Assembly: GCF_902499115.1 (NCBI RefSeq)
Contig: NZ_CABVPN010000006.1
Span: 1-64,000, forward strand
Length of the DNA: 64,000 nucleotides
Direction of reading: 5' to 3'
Origin: Burkholderia diffusa
Lineage (GTDB): Bacteria; Pseudomonadota; Gammaproteobacteria; Burkholderiales; Burkholderiaceae
The notes below the pieces were generated by a model. It saw nothing but the letters and a program-made list of their open reading frames with translations. It was not told the origin of the DNA and did no database searches. Below, piece by piece: positions 42,648 through 51,809 of the stretch (position 1 is the stretch's first letter; each line of letters begins with the position of its first letter). The position numbers and the translations under genes are program-made.

Positions 42648-43130
42648 TCAGGCATCGAGCGGTCCGACCGCCTCGCGTGCGATCCATCCGGGCCCGGGCT
42701 CCGGCTGCACGTCGTGCGCGTCAAGCGGCTCGCCACACGCCGAGCACACCGCGACCGCGTGCATCAGCTGACCACAGGTGCGATGGCGCAATTGCACCGG
42801 CGGCCCCTGGCCGTCGTCCTTCCAGCGATCGCCCCATGTCATCAGCGCGAGCAGGGCCGGGTAGAGGTCGAGGCCTTTTTCCGTCAACCGGTACTCGAAG
42901 CGCGGTGGGCGCGCCTGATACGCGCGCTTGACGAGCACGCCTTCGTCGACGAGGCGCGCGAGCCGCTCGGCCAGAACGTGGCGCGTGAGGCCCAGTTGCG
43001 TCTGGAACGCATCGAAGCGGCGGCAGCCGAGAAACGCGTTGCGCAGGATCAGCATGGTCCACCGATCGCCGAGCACGGCGAGCGTGCGCGCGACCGAACA
43101 GTTCAGCGTGCCGATGTCATCCCATTTCAT
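42648..43130 (-). CDS. HxlR-family transcriptional regulator
   Basis: The 160-aa winged-helix protein starts MKWDDIGTLNCSVARTLAVL, with the family pattern CSVARTLAVLGDRWTMLILR (about 11-30). The recognition segment is GLTRHVLAERLARLVDEGVL. A C-terminal extension (about 115-160) has Cys pairs (RTCGQLMHAVAVCSACGEPL) that may bind zinc. It is divergent from a PaaI thioesterase gene, with a shared inverted repeat between them. Confidence 0.9.
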   Translation of the reverse strand: MKWDDIGTLNCSVARTLAVLGDRWTMLILRNAFLGCRRFDAFQTQLGLTRHVLAERLARLVDEGVLVKRAYQARPPRFEYRLTEKGLDLYPALLALMTWGDRWKDDGQGPPVQLRHRTCGQLMHAVAVCSACGEPLDAHDVQPEPGPGWIAREAVGPLDA

Positions 43131-43241
43131 GATCGATTCTCGTGCGGCGGTTCAGCGAAAGAGCGGGTTGGATTATAGAACTTGCCTTCGGTTGCAACGG
43201 GCGGTGGTTGCGTTGACAAGCCCGGTGCGGTTGTCAATAAT

Positions 43242-43260
43242 AAGTTCCAATTTAGAACTT
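43242..43260. promoter_or_regulatory. Near-perfect inverted repeat, putative HxlR operator
   Basis: AAGTTCCAATTTAGAACTT is symmetrical at all but one position pair. It lies between the divergent HxlR and thioesterase genes, 39 bases from the thioesterase start. A half-site AGAACTT also occurs near 43178. HxlR proteins bind such repeats, so autoregulation and control of the thioesterase are likely. Confidence 0.6.
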
Positions 43261-43299
43261 ACTCGCGCGGCGACGCGCTTTCAATCAGGAGACAACCCG

Positions 43300-43737
43300 A
43301 TGAATCCGCTTTCCCTGTCCGGTCTCGAACTGCTGCGCGCGGCCGCGGCGGGCGATCTGCCGCTCGCGTCGATCTCGGAAACGATCCCGATGCGGCCGCT
43401 GGGCGTCGAGCTCGGTTACGTGAAGATGTCCGCGCGTGCGGACGGCCGGCACCTGAATCCACTCGGCGGCGTGCACGGCGGGTTCGCCGCGACGGTGCTC
43501 GACTCGGTCACGGGCTGCGCGGTGCATTCGATGCTCGACGCGGGCGTCGGTTACGGCACGGTCGACCTCCACGTGAAAATGCTGCGCCCCGTGCCGCGCG
43601 ACGTCGACCTGATCGCGGAGGGGCGCGTGATTCACCTGTCGCGTTCGCTCGGCGTAGCGGAAGGCACACTGAAGACGCCGGACGACAAGATCGTCGCGCA
43701 CGCATCGGCGACTTGCTTCATTCAGCGGCCGCAATGA
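43300..43737 (+). CDS. PaaI-family hot-dog thioesterase
   Basis: The 145-aa protein has the hot-dog fold with the family motif HLNPLGGVHGGFAATVLDSV (about 51-70) and then TGCAVHSML. It is expected to hydrolyse an acyl-CoA or aryl-CoA thioester. The regulator beside it is HxlR-type. No phenylacetate genes are present, so the substrate is open. The start follows TCAGGAGAC. Confidence 0.88.
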   Translation: MNPLSLSGLELLRAAAAGDLPLASISETIPMRPLGVELGYVKMSARADGRHLNPLGGVHGGFAATVLDSVTGCAVHSMLDAGVGYGTVDLHVKMLRPVPRDVDLIAEGRVIHLSRSLGVAEGTLKTPDDKIVAHASATCFIQRPQ

Positions 43738-43938
43738 CGCGGCGGGTGGCGTCCTGATACCAGCCCGGCCGTCCGGCATCATCGGGACCATGCACGCACA
43801 CGCGAAGGCCGCCGTACCACGAATGAGCGAGGGTCGGGCGCACATCGAAGGCGGCCTGTAAGCGAACGCATCGGCCGTCTGAAGCGCTCGCTTCAATGTG
43901 ATAGCGTTCCTGCTTTCCACTGACGCGACAGGAACAGC

Positions 43939-44991
43939 ATGGAATACCGCACACTCGGCGATTCAGGCATCGAGGTCAGCCTGATCGGTCTCGGCACGAT
44001 GACGTGGGGCGAGCAGAATTCTGAACGCGACGCCCACGAGCAGATCGATTTCGCGCTCGGGCAGGGCGTCACGCTGATCGATGCCGCGGAAATGTACCCG
44101 GTGCCGCCGAAACCCGATACCCAGGGACGCACGGAGCAGTACATCGGCACCTGGCTCGCGCAGCATCGTGCGCAGCGCGACCGGATCGTGCTCGCGACGA
44201 AGATCGCGGGCCCGGCGCGGCAGCCACACAATCCGCGTCATATTCGCGGCGAAGGCAACCAGTTCGACCGCAAGAACCTGACCGAGGCGCTCGACGGCAG
44301 TCTCAAGCGCCTGCAGACCGACTATGTCGACCTGTATCAACTCCACTGGCCCGATCGCAGCACGACGACGTTCGGCCGCCCCGCGTATCCGTGGGTCGAC
44401 GATGCGTACACGGTGCCGATCGAGGAAACGCTGGGCGTGCTCGCAGAATTCGTGAAGGCCGGCAAGGTCCGCGCGATCGGCGTGTCGAACGAAACGCCGT
44501 GGGGCGTCGCGCAGTTCCTGCGCGCGGCCGAGAAGCTCGGTTTGCCGCGCATCGCCAGCATCCAGAATCCGTACAGCCTGCTGAACCGCACGTTCGAGAA
44601 TGGCCTGTCCGAGTTCACGCATCGCGATGGCGTCGGCCTGCTCGCGTATTCGCCGCTCGCGTTCGGCTGGCTGTCCGGTAAGTACGAGAACGGCGCGCGT
44701 CCGGCCGGCGCGCGGATCACGCTGTTCGAGCGCTTCCAGCGTTACAGCAAGCCGCAGGCCGTCGAGGCGACGTCGCGCTACGTCGCGCTCGCGAAACGAC
44801 ACGGGCTGTCGCCCGCGCAGCTGGCGCTCGCGTTCGTCAACAGCCGGCCGTTCGTGCGCAGCAACCTGGTCGGCGCGACGTCGCTCGCGCAACTGAAGGA
44901 GAACATCGGCAGCATCGACGTGACGTTGTCCGACGAGATCCTCGCCGAGATCGACGCGCTGCACGAACTGCAGCCGAACCCGGCACCGTAA
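43939..44991 (+). CDS. NADP(H)-dependent aldo-keto reductase (Tas-like)
   Basis: The 350-aa aldo-keto reductase begins MEYRTLGDSGIEVSLIGLGT. Catalytic residues are visible: DAAEMY (Asp/Tyr near 51), LATKIAG (Lys near 85) and QLHWPD (His near 135). The C-terminal loop SNLVGATSLAQL binds cofactor. It is most like the Tas/YajO branch of E. coli. It is convergent with an MFS gene and not obviously in an operon. Confidence 0.9.
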   Translation: MEYRTLGDSGIEVSLIGLGTMTWGEQNSERDAHEQIDFALGQGVTLIDAAEMYPVPPKPDTQGRTEQYIGTWLAQHRAQRDRIVLATKIAGPARQPHNPRHIRGEGNQFDRKNLTEALDGSLKRLQTDYVDLYQLHWPDRSTTTFGRPAYPWVDDAYTVPIEETLGVLAEFVKAGKVRAIGVSNETPWGVAQFLRAAEKLGLPRIASIQNPYSLLNRTFENGLSEFTHRDGVGLLAYSPLAFGWLSGKYENGARPAGARITLFERFQRYSKPQAVEATSRYVALAKRHGLSPAQLALAFVNSRPFVRSNLVGATSLAQLKENIGSIDVTLSDEILAEIDALHELQPNPAP

Positions 44992-45081
44992 TCGGCGAGC
45001 GGCCCGCGCGGCACGGTGCCGCGACGGGCCGCGCCGCGCCCGGCGCGCATTGCCGCGCCGTGGTTTCCTTCGTGAGTGGGC

Positions 45082-46368
45082 TCAGCGCATCCCGAGCCGC
45101 GTGCGCGCGACCATCAGTGCGACGAGACTCAGCACCGCGCAACCCATCAGGTACAGCGCCGGCGACAGCCGGTTGCCGGTTGCGCTGATCAGCCACGTGA
45201 TCACGAACGGCGCGAAGCCGCCGAACAGCGTGACGCCCGTGTTATAGCTGACGGCGAGGCCGGTCGCGCGGGTCTGCGACGGAAACAGTTCGGCCATCAG
45301 CGCCGGCAGCGCGCCGCAGTACGTCGCCTTCAGCAGCCCGATCCAGATCAGCGCCGCGAGCATCGTCGCGAACGACGCGTGATGCGTGAGCCACACGAAC
45401 GTCGGCCACACGGTGGCGAGCATCAGCAAGGCTGCCGCCGTCATCACGCGGATCCGCCCGGTGCGATCGGACAGATGGCCGACCAGCGGCGTGACGAGCG
45501 TCAGCACGAAGCCGGTCGCGAGCGTCGCCGCGAAGCCCGTCGACGCGGGCAGTCCGAGCTGTTTGATCGCATACGTCGGCATGTACAGCACCATGTAGTT
45601 GATCGCGGTCGAGATCACGAGCACCCCGATCGACAGCAGCACGCGCATCTTCTGGTCCGCGAACAGCTCGCGCACGGGTGCTTCGGAGCGCGCCTGCGTT
45701 TTGAACTCGATCCCCTCGTCGACGTAGCGGCGGATGTAGAGTCCCACCGGGCCGATCGCGAGACCGAACAGGAACGGCACGCGCCACCCCCAGCTTTCGA
45801 GTTGCGCGACGCTCAGCGTCGATGTCAACAGCGCACCGAAGCCCGATGCCAGTAGCGTCGCGAGGCCCTGGCTCGCGAACTGCCAGCTCGACATGAAGCC
45901 GCGCCGCTGCGGCGCGTGTTCGACGAGGAACGCGGTTGAGCTCGCGAATTCGCCGCCGGCGGAAAAGCCCTGCATCAGCCGCGACAGCATGATCCCGAGC
46001 GGTGCGAGGATGCCGATCGATGCATAGGTCGGCATCAGCGCGATCAGCAGCGTGCCGGCCATCATCATCCCGATCGACAGCAGCAGCGACGCCTTGCGGC
46101 CCGCGCGGTCCGCGTAGGCGCCGAGCACGAAGCCGCCGATCGGCCGGATCAGGTAGGACAGCCCGAACGTGCCGAGCGTGAGCAGCAGCGACGTCGCCTC
46201 GCTCGTCGCGGGGAAGAACAGCTTGGCGATCGTCACCGCGAAAAAGCCGTAGACGATCAGGTCGAACCATTCGAGCGCATTGCCGATCGACGCGGCGAAG
46301 ATGATGCGCCGGATCTTCGCGGCGCTGGGTCGCGCGGCGTCCTGCGAGGTCAGGGTGGTCGTATTCAT
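45082..46368 (-). CDS. MFS transporter, metabolite:H+ symporter (MHS) family
   Basis: The 428-aa permease has 12 helices. Start MNTTTLTSQDAARPSAAKIR leads into the MHS motif ASIGNALEWFDLIVYGFFAV. A loop GAYADRAGRKASLLLS follows helix 2. Upstream on the same strand (46404) an M20 peptidase gene ends 35 bases before it. The peptidase and this transporter may handle a shared peptide or amide. Relatives carry organic acids, proline or shikimate. Confidence 0.9.
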   Translation of the reverse strand: MNTTTLTSQDAARPSAAKIRRIIFAASIGNALEWFDLIVYGFFAVTIAKLFFPATSEATSLLLTLGTFGLSYLIRPIGGFVLGAYADRAGRKASLLLSIGMMMAGTLLIALMPTYASIGILAPLGIMLSRLMQGFSAGGEFASSTAFLVEHAPQRRGFMSSWQFASQGLATLLASGFGALLTSTLSVAQLESWGWRVPFLFGLAIGPVGLYIRRYVDEGIEFKTQARSEAPVRELFADQKMRVLLSIGVLVISTAINYMVLYMPTYAIKQLGLPASTGFAATLATGFVLTLVTPLVGHLSDRTGRIRVMTAAALLMLATVWPTFVWLTHHASFATMLAALIWIGLLKATYCGALPALMAELFPSQTRATGLAVSYNTGVTLFGGFAPFVITWLISATGNRLSPALYLMGCAVLSLVALMVARTRLGMR

Positions 46369-46403
46369 CGTGTGAGCAGGTCCCGAGAAAGAGGCGAAGC
46401 GCG

Positions 46404-47825
46404 TTACAGGGCGGCGCCGGCCGCGGCGGGTGCCGCGTGGCGAACAGGCGGCGCGGCCTCGCCGAGATCCCAGAAGAGGCCGGCCATCATCTGCAGTCCC
46501 TCGCGCACGACGCTCGCGAGCAAGTGCTCGTCGGGCGCGTGCTGCGAGCACGCCGGATACGAGTGCGGCACCCACAGCGTCGGCAGCCCCAGCGTATCGG
46601 CGAATACTTCGTTTGGCAGCGTGCCGCCGAGGTTCGGCAGGATCGCGGGCTTCTTGCCGGTCGTGCGCGCGAGCGACGCGACAGCCCAACGGACCCACGG
46701 ATCGTCCGGCGACAGGCGCGTCGCCGGCGCGCCACGTTCGACGTCGATCTCGATGTCGCTGAAGCCGTGCGCATCGAGATGCGCGCGCAGGTGCGCATGC
46801 AGCGCTTGCCAGTCAGTGCCGACCACGAAACGCAACTGGCAGTGCGCGAATGCGACGGGCGGAATCGCATTGACCGGATGGTCGGGATTGCCGGCCTTGA
46901 ACGCGAGAATTTCGAACGTGTTCCAGCCGAACACGCGCTCGGCGGCGGAGAGGCCCGGCTCGCCCCAGTCGGCGTCGAGCGCCGGATCGCCGGGACCGCC
47001 GCCGACGGACAGGTCGGCGAGCGCGGCGCGCACGGCGGCCGGGATCGGAGGCGGGCGCAGCCCGGCGACACGGATCGCGCCGCGCGCGTCGACGAGGCTC
47101 GCGAGCGCATTCGCGAGCACGGTCGCCGGGTTGCGCAGCAGGCCGCCCCAGTTGCCCGAGTGATGGCCGCCGTCGCGTGCGCGCAGGCTGAGCTTGAAGT
47201 TGACGGAGCCGCGCGAGCCGAGGAACACGGTCGGACGTTCGGCGGTGACGCGCGGTCCGTCGGATGCGATCAGCACGTCGGCCGCGAGCGCGTCGCGCTC
47301 CTGGCGGCAGAGCGCGTCGAGGCCCGGAGACCCCGTTTCCTCGCCCATCTCGATCAGCAGCTTCGCGTTGAAGCCGAGCCGGCCGCCCCGCGCGTCGAGC
47401 ACGCTCGCCAGCGCGGCCAGGTTGATCGTGTGCTGACCCTTGTTGTCGGCACTGCCGCGGCCGTACCAGCGATCGCCGTCGACGGTCAACGTCCACGGCG
47501 ACAGCGGCGCGCGCCATTGCGCGTCGTAGCCGCGCACGACGTCGCCGTGACCATAGATGAGCACGGTCGGCAGCGCGTCGTCCTCGTGGCGCGACGCCAG
47601 CAGGAACGGGCCGCCGCCGTCGACGGGGTTCTCGACGATGCGCGACGTGAAACCCAGACGCGTGGCCTCCGGCGCGATCTCGTCGGTCAGGTAGGCGCGC
47701 AGCGCGGCGCTCGAGCCGCTGTCCTGGCTTTCGGTGCGCAGGCCGACGCGGCGGCTCAGGGTCGCGAAGACCGCGCCCGATTCGAACTGGCTCAGCGCGT
47801 GCTGGATGGCTGCGGTACGGCTCAA
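46404..47825 (-). CDS. M20-family metallopeptidase
   Basis: The 473-aa zinc hydrolase has active-site motifs IYGHGDVV (about 90), RGSADNKGQHTINLAALA (about 121) and LIEMGEETGSPGLD (about 160). The dimerisation domain sits in the middle. Family members cleave dipeptides, carboxypeptides or N-acyl groups. The start is TTG 47825, preceded by AGGAGAC. It precedes the MHS transporter and is divergent from a LysR regulator. Confidence 0.9.
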   Translation of the reverse strand: MSRTAAIQHALSQFESGAVFATLSRRVGLRTESQDSGSSAALRAYLTDEIAPEATRLGFTSRIVENPVDGGGPFLLASRHEDDALPTVLIYGHGDVVRGYDAQWRAPLSPWTLTVDGDRWYGRGSADNKGQHTINLAALASVLDARGGRLGFNAKLLIEMGEETGSPGLDALCRQERDALAADVLIASDGPRVTAERPTVFLGSRGSVNFKLSLRARDGGHHSGNWGGLLRNPATVLANALASLVDARGAIRVAGLRPPPIPAAVRAALADLSVGGGPGDPALDADWGEPGLSAAERVFGWNTFEILAFKAGNPDHPVNAIPPVAFAHCQLRFVVGTDWQALHAHLRAHLDAHGFSDIEIDVERGAPATRLSPDDPWVRWAVASLARTTGKKPAILPNLGGTLPNEVFADTLGLPTLWVPHSYPACSQHAPDEHLLASVVREGLQMMAGLFWDLGEAAPPVRHAAPAAAGAAL

Positions 47826-47911
47826 GACGTGTCTCCTGTATCGGTTTTCCGGCGGGCGCGGCGCGCAGGGCCGGGAGTGCGATCGATTCTAGAAAGCCGT
47901 TTTTTTTGTCA

Positions 47912-47934
47912 CAATGATCGAATTTCGAACATTT
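47912..47934. promoter_or_regulatory. Candidate LysR-type binding site
   Basis: TCGAATTTCGA (47918-47928) is a nearly symmetrical repeat between the divergent peptidase and LysR genes. LysR regulators commonly bind T-N11-A motifs in this position. No match to a known operator is claimed. Confidence 0.35.
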
Positions 47935-47989
47935 CTTTGCCGAAAAGGCAAAGCGGAGCGGCCTGGACAACGGGCCCGGGGACAGAACG

Positions 47990-48943
47990 ATGGCGGTTTT
48001 CCTGCATGGGCTTGCGTTGCGGTATTTCGTCGAAGTCGCGCGCACCGGGTCGATCAGCGACGCATCCACGAGGCTGCACGTGGCCGTCTCGGCGATCAGC
48101 CGGCAGATCGCGAAGCTCGAGAGCGAGCTCGGCGCGCCGCTGTTCGAGCGCCGGCCGCGCGGGATGGCGTTGTCGGAGGCCGGCGAACGGCTGCTGGGCT
48201 TCGCGCAGCGTAGCCTGCTGGAGGCCGAGCATGTGATGAAGGAAATCGGCGGGCTGGAGGCGCTGCACGGCAGCCTGTTGAAGGTCGCGTGCTCGGAGGG
48301 GTTCGCGATCGATTTCCTGCCAGGCGTGCTGGCAAGCTTCAAGGCGCGCCACCCGGGTGTCGATTTCTCGGTGTGGGTCGTGTCGCCGGCGGAGGCGACA
48401 CGGCGCGTGCGCGACGGCGATGCAGACATCGGGCTGACGTTCAGCCTCGCGCCGGAGCAGGGCGTGCGCGTCGAACACACGGAGCGTGCGCCGGTCTTCG
48501 CGCTCGTGCGGCGCGACCATCCGCTCGCGGCGCGCGATTCGGTGTCGCTCGCCGATGTCGCGCGGCACCCGCATGTGCTGCCCGAGGCCGGCACGACGGT
48601 GCGCCAGCTGATCGACATCGCGTGCGTGCTCGACGGGCTCATGCTCGAGCCGGAACTGACCAGCAACAATACCGCGGTGATGTACCGCTACGCGCAGCGT
48701 ACCGGCGCGGTGATGTTCACGGGGCTGCTGTCGGTGCGAGACCGTTTCGACGCGGACGGCTTCGTCGCCGTGCCCGTCACGAATCCCCAGTTGCGTGAGC
48801 GCAGCATCCAGGTGCAGACCATGGCGGGGCGCGATCTTCCCGCGTCGGTGCGCGCGTTTCGCGACCATCTGATCGACGTGATGAGCAGCGCATCGCCCCC
48901 GCCGGTTGCCGTGCGCGGCCCGAGACGCCCGGGCATGAGATAA
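47990..48943 (+). CDS. LysR-family transcriptional regulator
   Basis: The 317-aa protein has an N-terminal winged HTH (LRYFVEVARTGSISDASTRL then VAVSAISRQIAKLESELG, 8-47) and the effector-binding domain typical of LysR proteins (DFLPGVLASFKARHPGVDFS about 105). It is divergent from the M20 peptidase/MFS operon and is the likely regulator of both. The start MAVFLHGLALRYF is accepted; no better start is apparent. Confidence 0.92.
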   Translation: MAVFLHGLALRYFVEVARTGSISDASTRLHVAVSAISRQIAKLESELGAPLFERRPRGMALSEAGERLLGFAQRSLLEAEHVMKEIGGLEALHGSLLKVACSEGFAIDFLPGVLASFKARHPGVDFSVWVVSPAEATRRVRDGDADIGLTFSLAPEQGVRVEHTERAPVFALVRRDHPLAARDSVSLADVARHPHVLPEAGTTVRQLIDIACVLDGLMLEPELTSNNTAVMYRYAQRTGAVMFTGLLSVRDRFDADGFVAVPVTNPQLRERSIQVQTMAGRDLPASVRAFRDHLIDVMSSASPPPVAVRGPRRPGMR

Positions 48944-49007
48944 TCGCGAATCCGCCTTCCATTCCCGTGCGGCTCGCCGAGCCGCATCGCCCCTGTTCGA
49001 CGCCAAA

Positions 49008-50135
49008 TTGAAGAACCTGATTGTCACCCTCGATCGCGCTGGCGAGTTCGACGAGATCATCGACGTGCGCACGCCGCTCGAGTTCGCCGAGGACCATATT
49101 CCCGGCGCGATGAACGCGCCCGTGCTCAGCAACGAGGAGCGCGTGATCGTCGGCACGATGTACCGTCAGGTGTCGCCGTACGAAGCGACGCGCGTCGGCG
49201 CGGCGATGGTCGCGCGCAACATCGCGCGCCATCTCGACACCACGTTCGCCGACCGTCCGCGCAACTGGCGGCCGTTGATCTACTGCTGGCGCGGCGGCAA
49301 GCGTTCGGGTTCGATGACGACCTGGTTCAACCTGATCGGCTGGCAGGCGCGCCAACTCGAGGGCGGGTACAAGGCGTACCGCCGCTCGGTGTGCGCGACG
49401 CTCGATACGTTGCCGACCCGGTTTCGCTACATCGTGCTCGTCGGTCACACGGGCTGCGGAAAGACGCGGCTCCTGAACGCGCTGCGCGACGAAGGGGCAC
49501 AGACGCTCGATCTCGAGGCGCTCGCGTGTCACCGTGGCTCGCTGCTCGGTGCGCTGCCGGGCGTGCCTCAGCCGACGCAGAAGTCCTTCGATTCGGGGCT
49601 CGTCGGTACGCTCGAGCGTTTCGACCCCGCTTGGCCCGTGTTCGTCGAATCGGAAAGCCGCAAGATCGGGCTCGTGCAGCTGCCGCTCGCGTTGCTGGAC
49701 GCGTTTCGCGCGGGGCCGTGGGTGCAGGTCGAGGCGGCGCATGACGAACGTATCGCTTTCCTGCTCGAAGACTACGCCCATCTGTTCGATGAACCGGCCA
49801 CGTTCAAGTCGCAGCTCGATCGACTGATCGGCCTGCATAGCCGTGAAGAGGTCGCGCGCTGGAACGCACTGATCGACGCGAACGAGCGCACCGAACTGTT
49901 CCGCACGCTGATCGACAAGCATTACGATCCTGCGTATGCACGCACCTATCGTTCGTCGTACGACAAACCGAACCGCGTGCTGACGTTCACGTTCCGGCCG
50001 AATGCGGCCGACGGGCGCCAGCAGGCGCGCGCGCTGCTCGACGCGCTCGCGCTGGCCGGGCTGCCGGCATCGCCCGCTGCCGGCATGGCGGCGCGAGCCG
50101 ACACCGACAACAACCCTACGACCACCACACGATGA
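49008..50135 (+). CDS. mnmH: tRNA 2-selenouridine synthase
   Basis: The 375-aa protein has an N-terminal rhodanese domain with the catalytic Cys in LIYCWRGGKRSGSM (about 89-102). A P-loop domain (VGHTGCGKTRLLNAL about 145) follows. MnmH/SelU replaces sulfur in 5-methylaminomethyl-2-thiouridine of tRNA with selenium from selenophosphate. The start is TTG at 49008; the first residues KNLIVTLDRAGEFDEIIDVR fit the family. It needs SelD, which is not in the window. Its last codons overlap the next gene by ATGA. Confidence 0.93.
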   Translation: MKNLIVTLDRAGEFDEIIDVRTPLEFAEDHIPGAMNAPVLSNEERVIVGTMYRQVSPYEATRVGAAMVARNIARHLDTTFADRPRNWRPLIYCWRGGKRSGSMTTWFNLIGWQARQLEGGYKAYRRSVCATLDTLPTRFRYIVLVGHTGCGKTRLLNALRDEGAQTLDLEALACHRGSLLGALPGVPQPTQKSFDSGLVGTLERFDPAWPVFVESESRKIGLVQLPLALLDAFRAGPWVQVEAAHDERIAFLLEDYAHLFDEPATFKSQLDRLIGLHSREEVARWNALIDANERTELFRTLIDKHYDPAYARTYRSSYDKPNRVLTFTFRPNAADGRQQARALLDALALAGLPASPAAGMAARADTDNNPTTTTR

Positions 50136-51190
50136 CGACCACACGCCCTCAACCCAGTCCAGCGCTCGGCTGGATGACCTTCCTGCTGATCGCGGTCGCG
50201 GGACTGTTCTACGTGAAATGGTTCCCGTATTACAACAAGGCGTTCGTCGCCGCCGAGCATCATTCGATCGGCCAGTCGATCCTGATGGGCACGTCGGCGA
50301 GTGCTCCCGAGCCGTCGCTGAAGGCGGCGCTCGACTACGCGTGGGCGTACGGCAAGGCGATCTGGCAGGCCATGGTGCTCGGCCTGCTGCTCGGTTCGGC
50401 CGTGCAGGCGCTGCTGCCGGCGCACTGGGTTGCGCGTGCGCTCGGCCGCACGGGCTTCGGCAGCGTCGCCGCGGGCGGCCTGCTTTCGCTGCCCGGCATG
50501 ATGTGCACGTGCTGCGCGGCGCCGGTCGTTGCGGGCCTGCGCGCGCGGCACGCGTCGCCGGGCGGCGCGGTCGCGTTCTGGCTCGGCAACACGGTCCTGA
50601 ATCCGGCCGCGCTGGTGTTCATGGGCTTCGTGCTCGGCTGGCACTGGAGCGCGCTGCGGCTCGTGCTCGGCGTCGCGATGGTATTCGGGATCGGCTATCT
50701 GCTGAACCGTGTCGCGCGCCCCGAGGATCGCAGCGTCGACGACGCGCAACTCGCCGCGCTGGCAGCCGAGCAGGCCGCCGCGGGCAATCCGTTCGTCCGC
50801 TGGATGAAGCTGCTCGCACGCATGGCCGTGCGGCTCGTGCCCGAATACATCGTGCTCGTGCTGCTGCTCGGCGCGGCGCGCGCGTGGCTGTTCCCGCATA
50901 TCGGCCCGGACATCGGCAATCATCTCGGCTGGATCATCGCGTTCGCGGTCGCGGGCACCTTGTTCGTGATCCCGACGGCCGGCGAAGTGCCGATCATCCA
51001 GGCGATGCTGTCGCTCGGCATGGGCGTCGGCCCGGCTGCCGCGCTGCTGATGACGCTGCCGCCGATCAGCGTGCCGTCGCTCGCGATGCTCGCGCGTTCG
51101 TTCAAGCCCTACATGCTGGCGATCGTCACGGGCCTCGTCGTCGTGTTCGGGATCGTGAGCGGGCTGCTCGCGATCGCGTTCGGGTTCTGA
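50132..51190 (+). CDS. Predicted permease of the DUF318/ArsP-like family
   Basis: The 352-aa membrane protein has about eight helices and the family Cys motif LSLPGMMCTCCAAPVVAGLR (about 119-138). Repeated domain halves are visible (VPIIQAMLSLGMGVGPAAAL near the C-terminus). It overlaps mnmH by four bases. The family is linked to transport of arsenic compounds and other soft-metal species. Coupling to mnmH hints at a selenium compound, which is inference. Confidence 0.85.
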   Translation: MTTTRPQPSPALGWMTFLLIAVAGLFYVKWFPYYNKAFVAAEHHSIGQSILMGTSASAPEPSLKAALDYAWAYGKAIWQAMVLGLLLGSAVQALLPAHWVARALGRTGFGSVAAGGLLSLPGMMCTCCAAPVVAGLRARHASPGGAVAFWLGNTVLNPAALVFMGFVLGWHWSALRLVLGVAMVFGIGYLLNRVARPEDRSVDDAQLAALAAEQAAAGNPFVRWMKLLARMAVRLVPEYIVLVLLLGAARAWLFPHIGPDIGNHLGWIIAFAVAGTLFVIPTAGEVPIIQAMLSLGMGVGPAAALLMTLPPISVPSLAMLARSFKPYMLAIVTGLVVVFGIVSGLLAIAFGF

Positions 51191-51335
51191 CGGACACGCG
51201 GGCGGGAAGGCGAGCGGCCTGCGCGATGGCTGCCGTGCCGCGCGCTGACCGATTCCGCCGCGCGACGGCCGTATTCATCCGGCGCCGCCGCTTCACGCGT
51301 GCGGTGCCCTTTACAAGAAGCAAACAGGAAAACGC

Positions 51336-51758
51336 ATGACCCAACCGAAGATTCATCCTCGACTCGAAAAGGCGCTGACGCGCGGCGATCTCGCGATCCG
51401 CCAGGCCAATTCCGCGCGGGCGACTGCCGTGCTGAACGCGCTCGGCACGATGATCATCGAAGCCTCCGCCACGATCGGCGTCGAGGCCAGCATCGACATT
51501 CCGCAAGGCGACCGCATTTACGATCCGGTGAACGGCCTGTGGCCGCAGAAGATGCTGGTGTCGTTCGACGGTCCGGTCGACGAGGCCGACGCGGAAGAGC
51601 TGCGCGCGGTCTATCTCGTCGCCGACGATCCGGGAACGCAGTTCCGCGTCGAATGGCACCGCGCTGACGGCAAGCTCGGCCGCCACGAAGGCGGCCCGCT
51701 GGCGACCGTCGCATTCCTGACCGACGTCGAGATCCCGTGGAGCGACGACGACGAGTAA
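51336..51758 (+). CDS. Conserved hypothetical protein
   Basis: The 140-aa acidic, soluble protein MTQPKIHPRLEKALTRGDLA, with SFDGPVDEADAEELRAVYLV in the middle and an ending DDDE, follows ACAGGAAAAC. No domain recognised. It stands alone between the permease and the NodJ-like gene. Confidence 0.65.
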   Translation: MTQPKIHPRLEKALTRGDLAIRQANSARATAVLNALGTMIIEASATIGVEASIDIPQGDRIYDPVNGLWPQKMLVSFDGPVDEADAEELRAVYLVADDPGTQFRVEWHRADGKLGRHEGGPLATVAFLTDVEIPWSDDDE

Positions 51759-51809
51759 CGTCGTCGCCATTTCATCGCAGCATCGAGCGGGCGCCGTGCG
51801 CGCCGGCCG

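Noticed and set aside
46437..48236. 599-codon plus-strand frame across the M20 gene and into the LysR gene
   Set aside because: It overlaps two clearly assigned genes, and its composition is that of an antisense frame.
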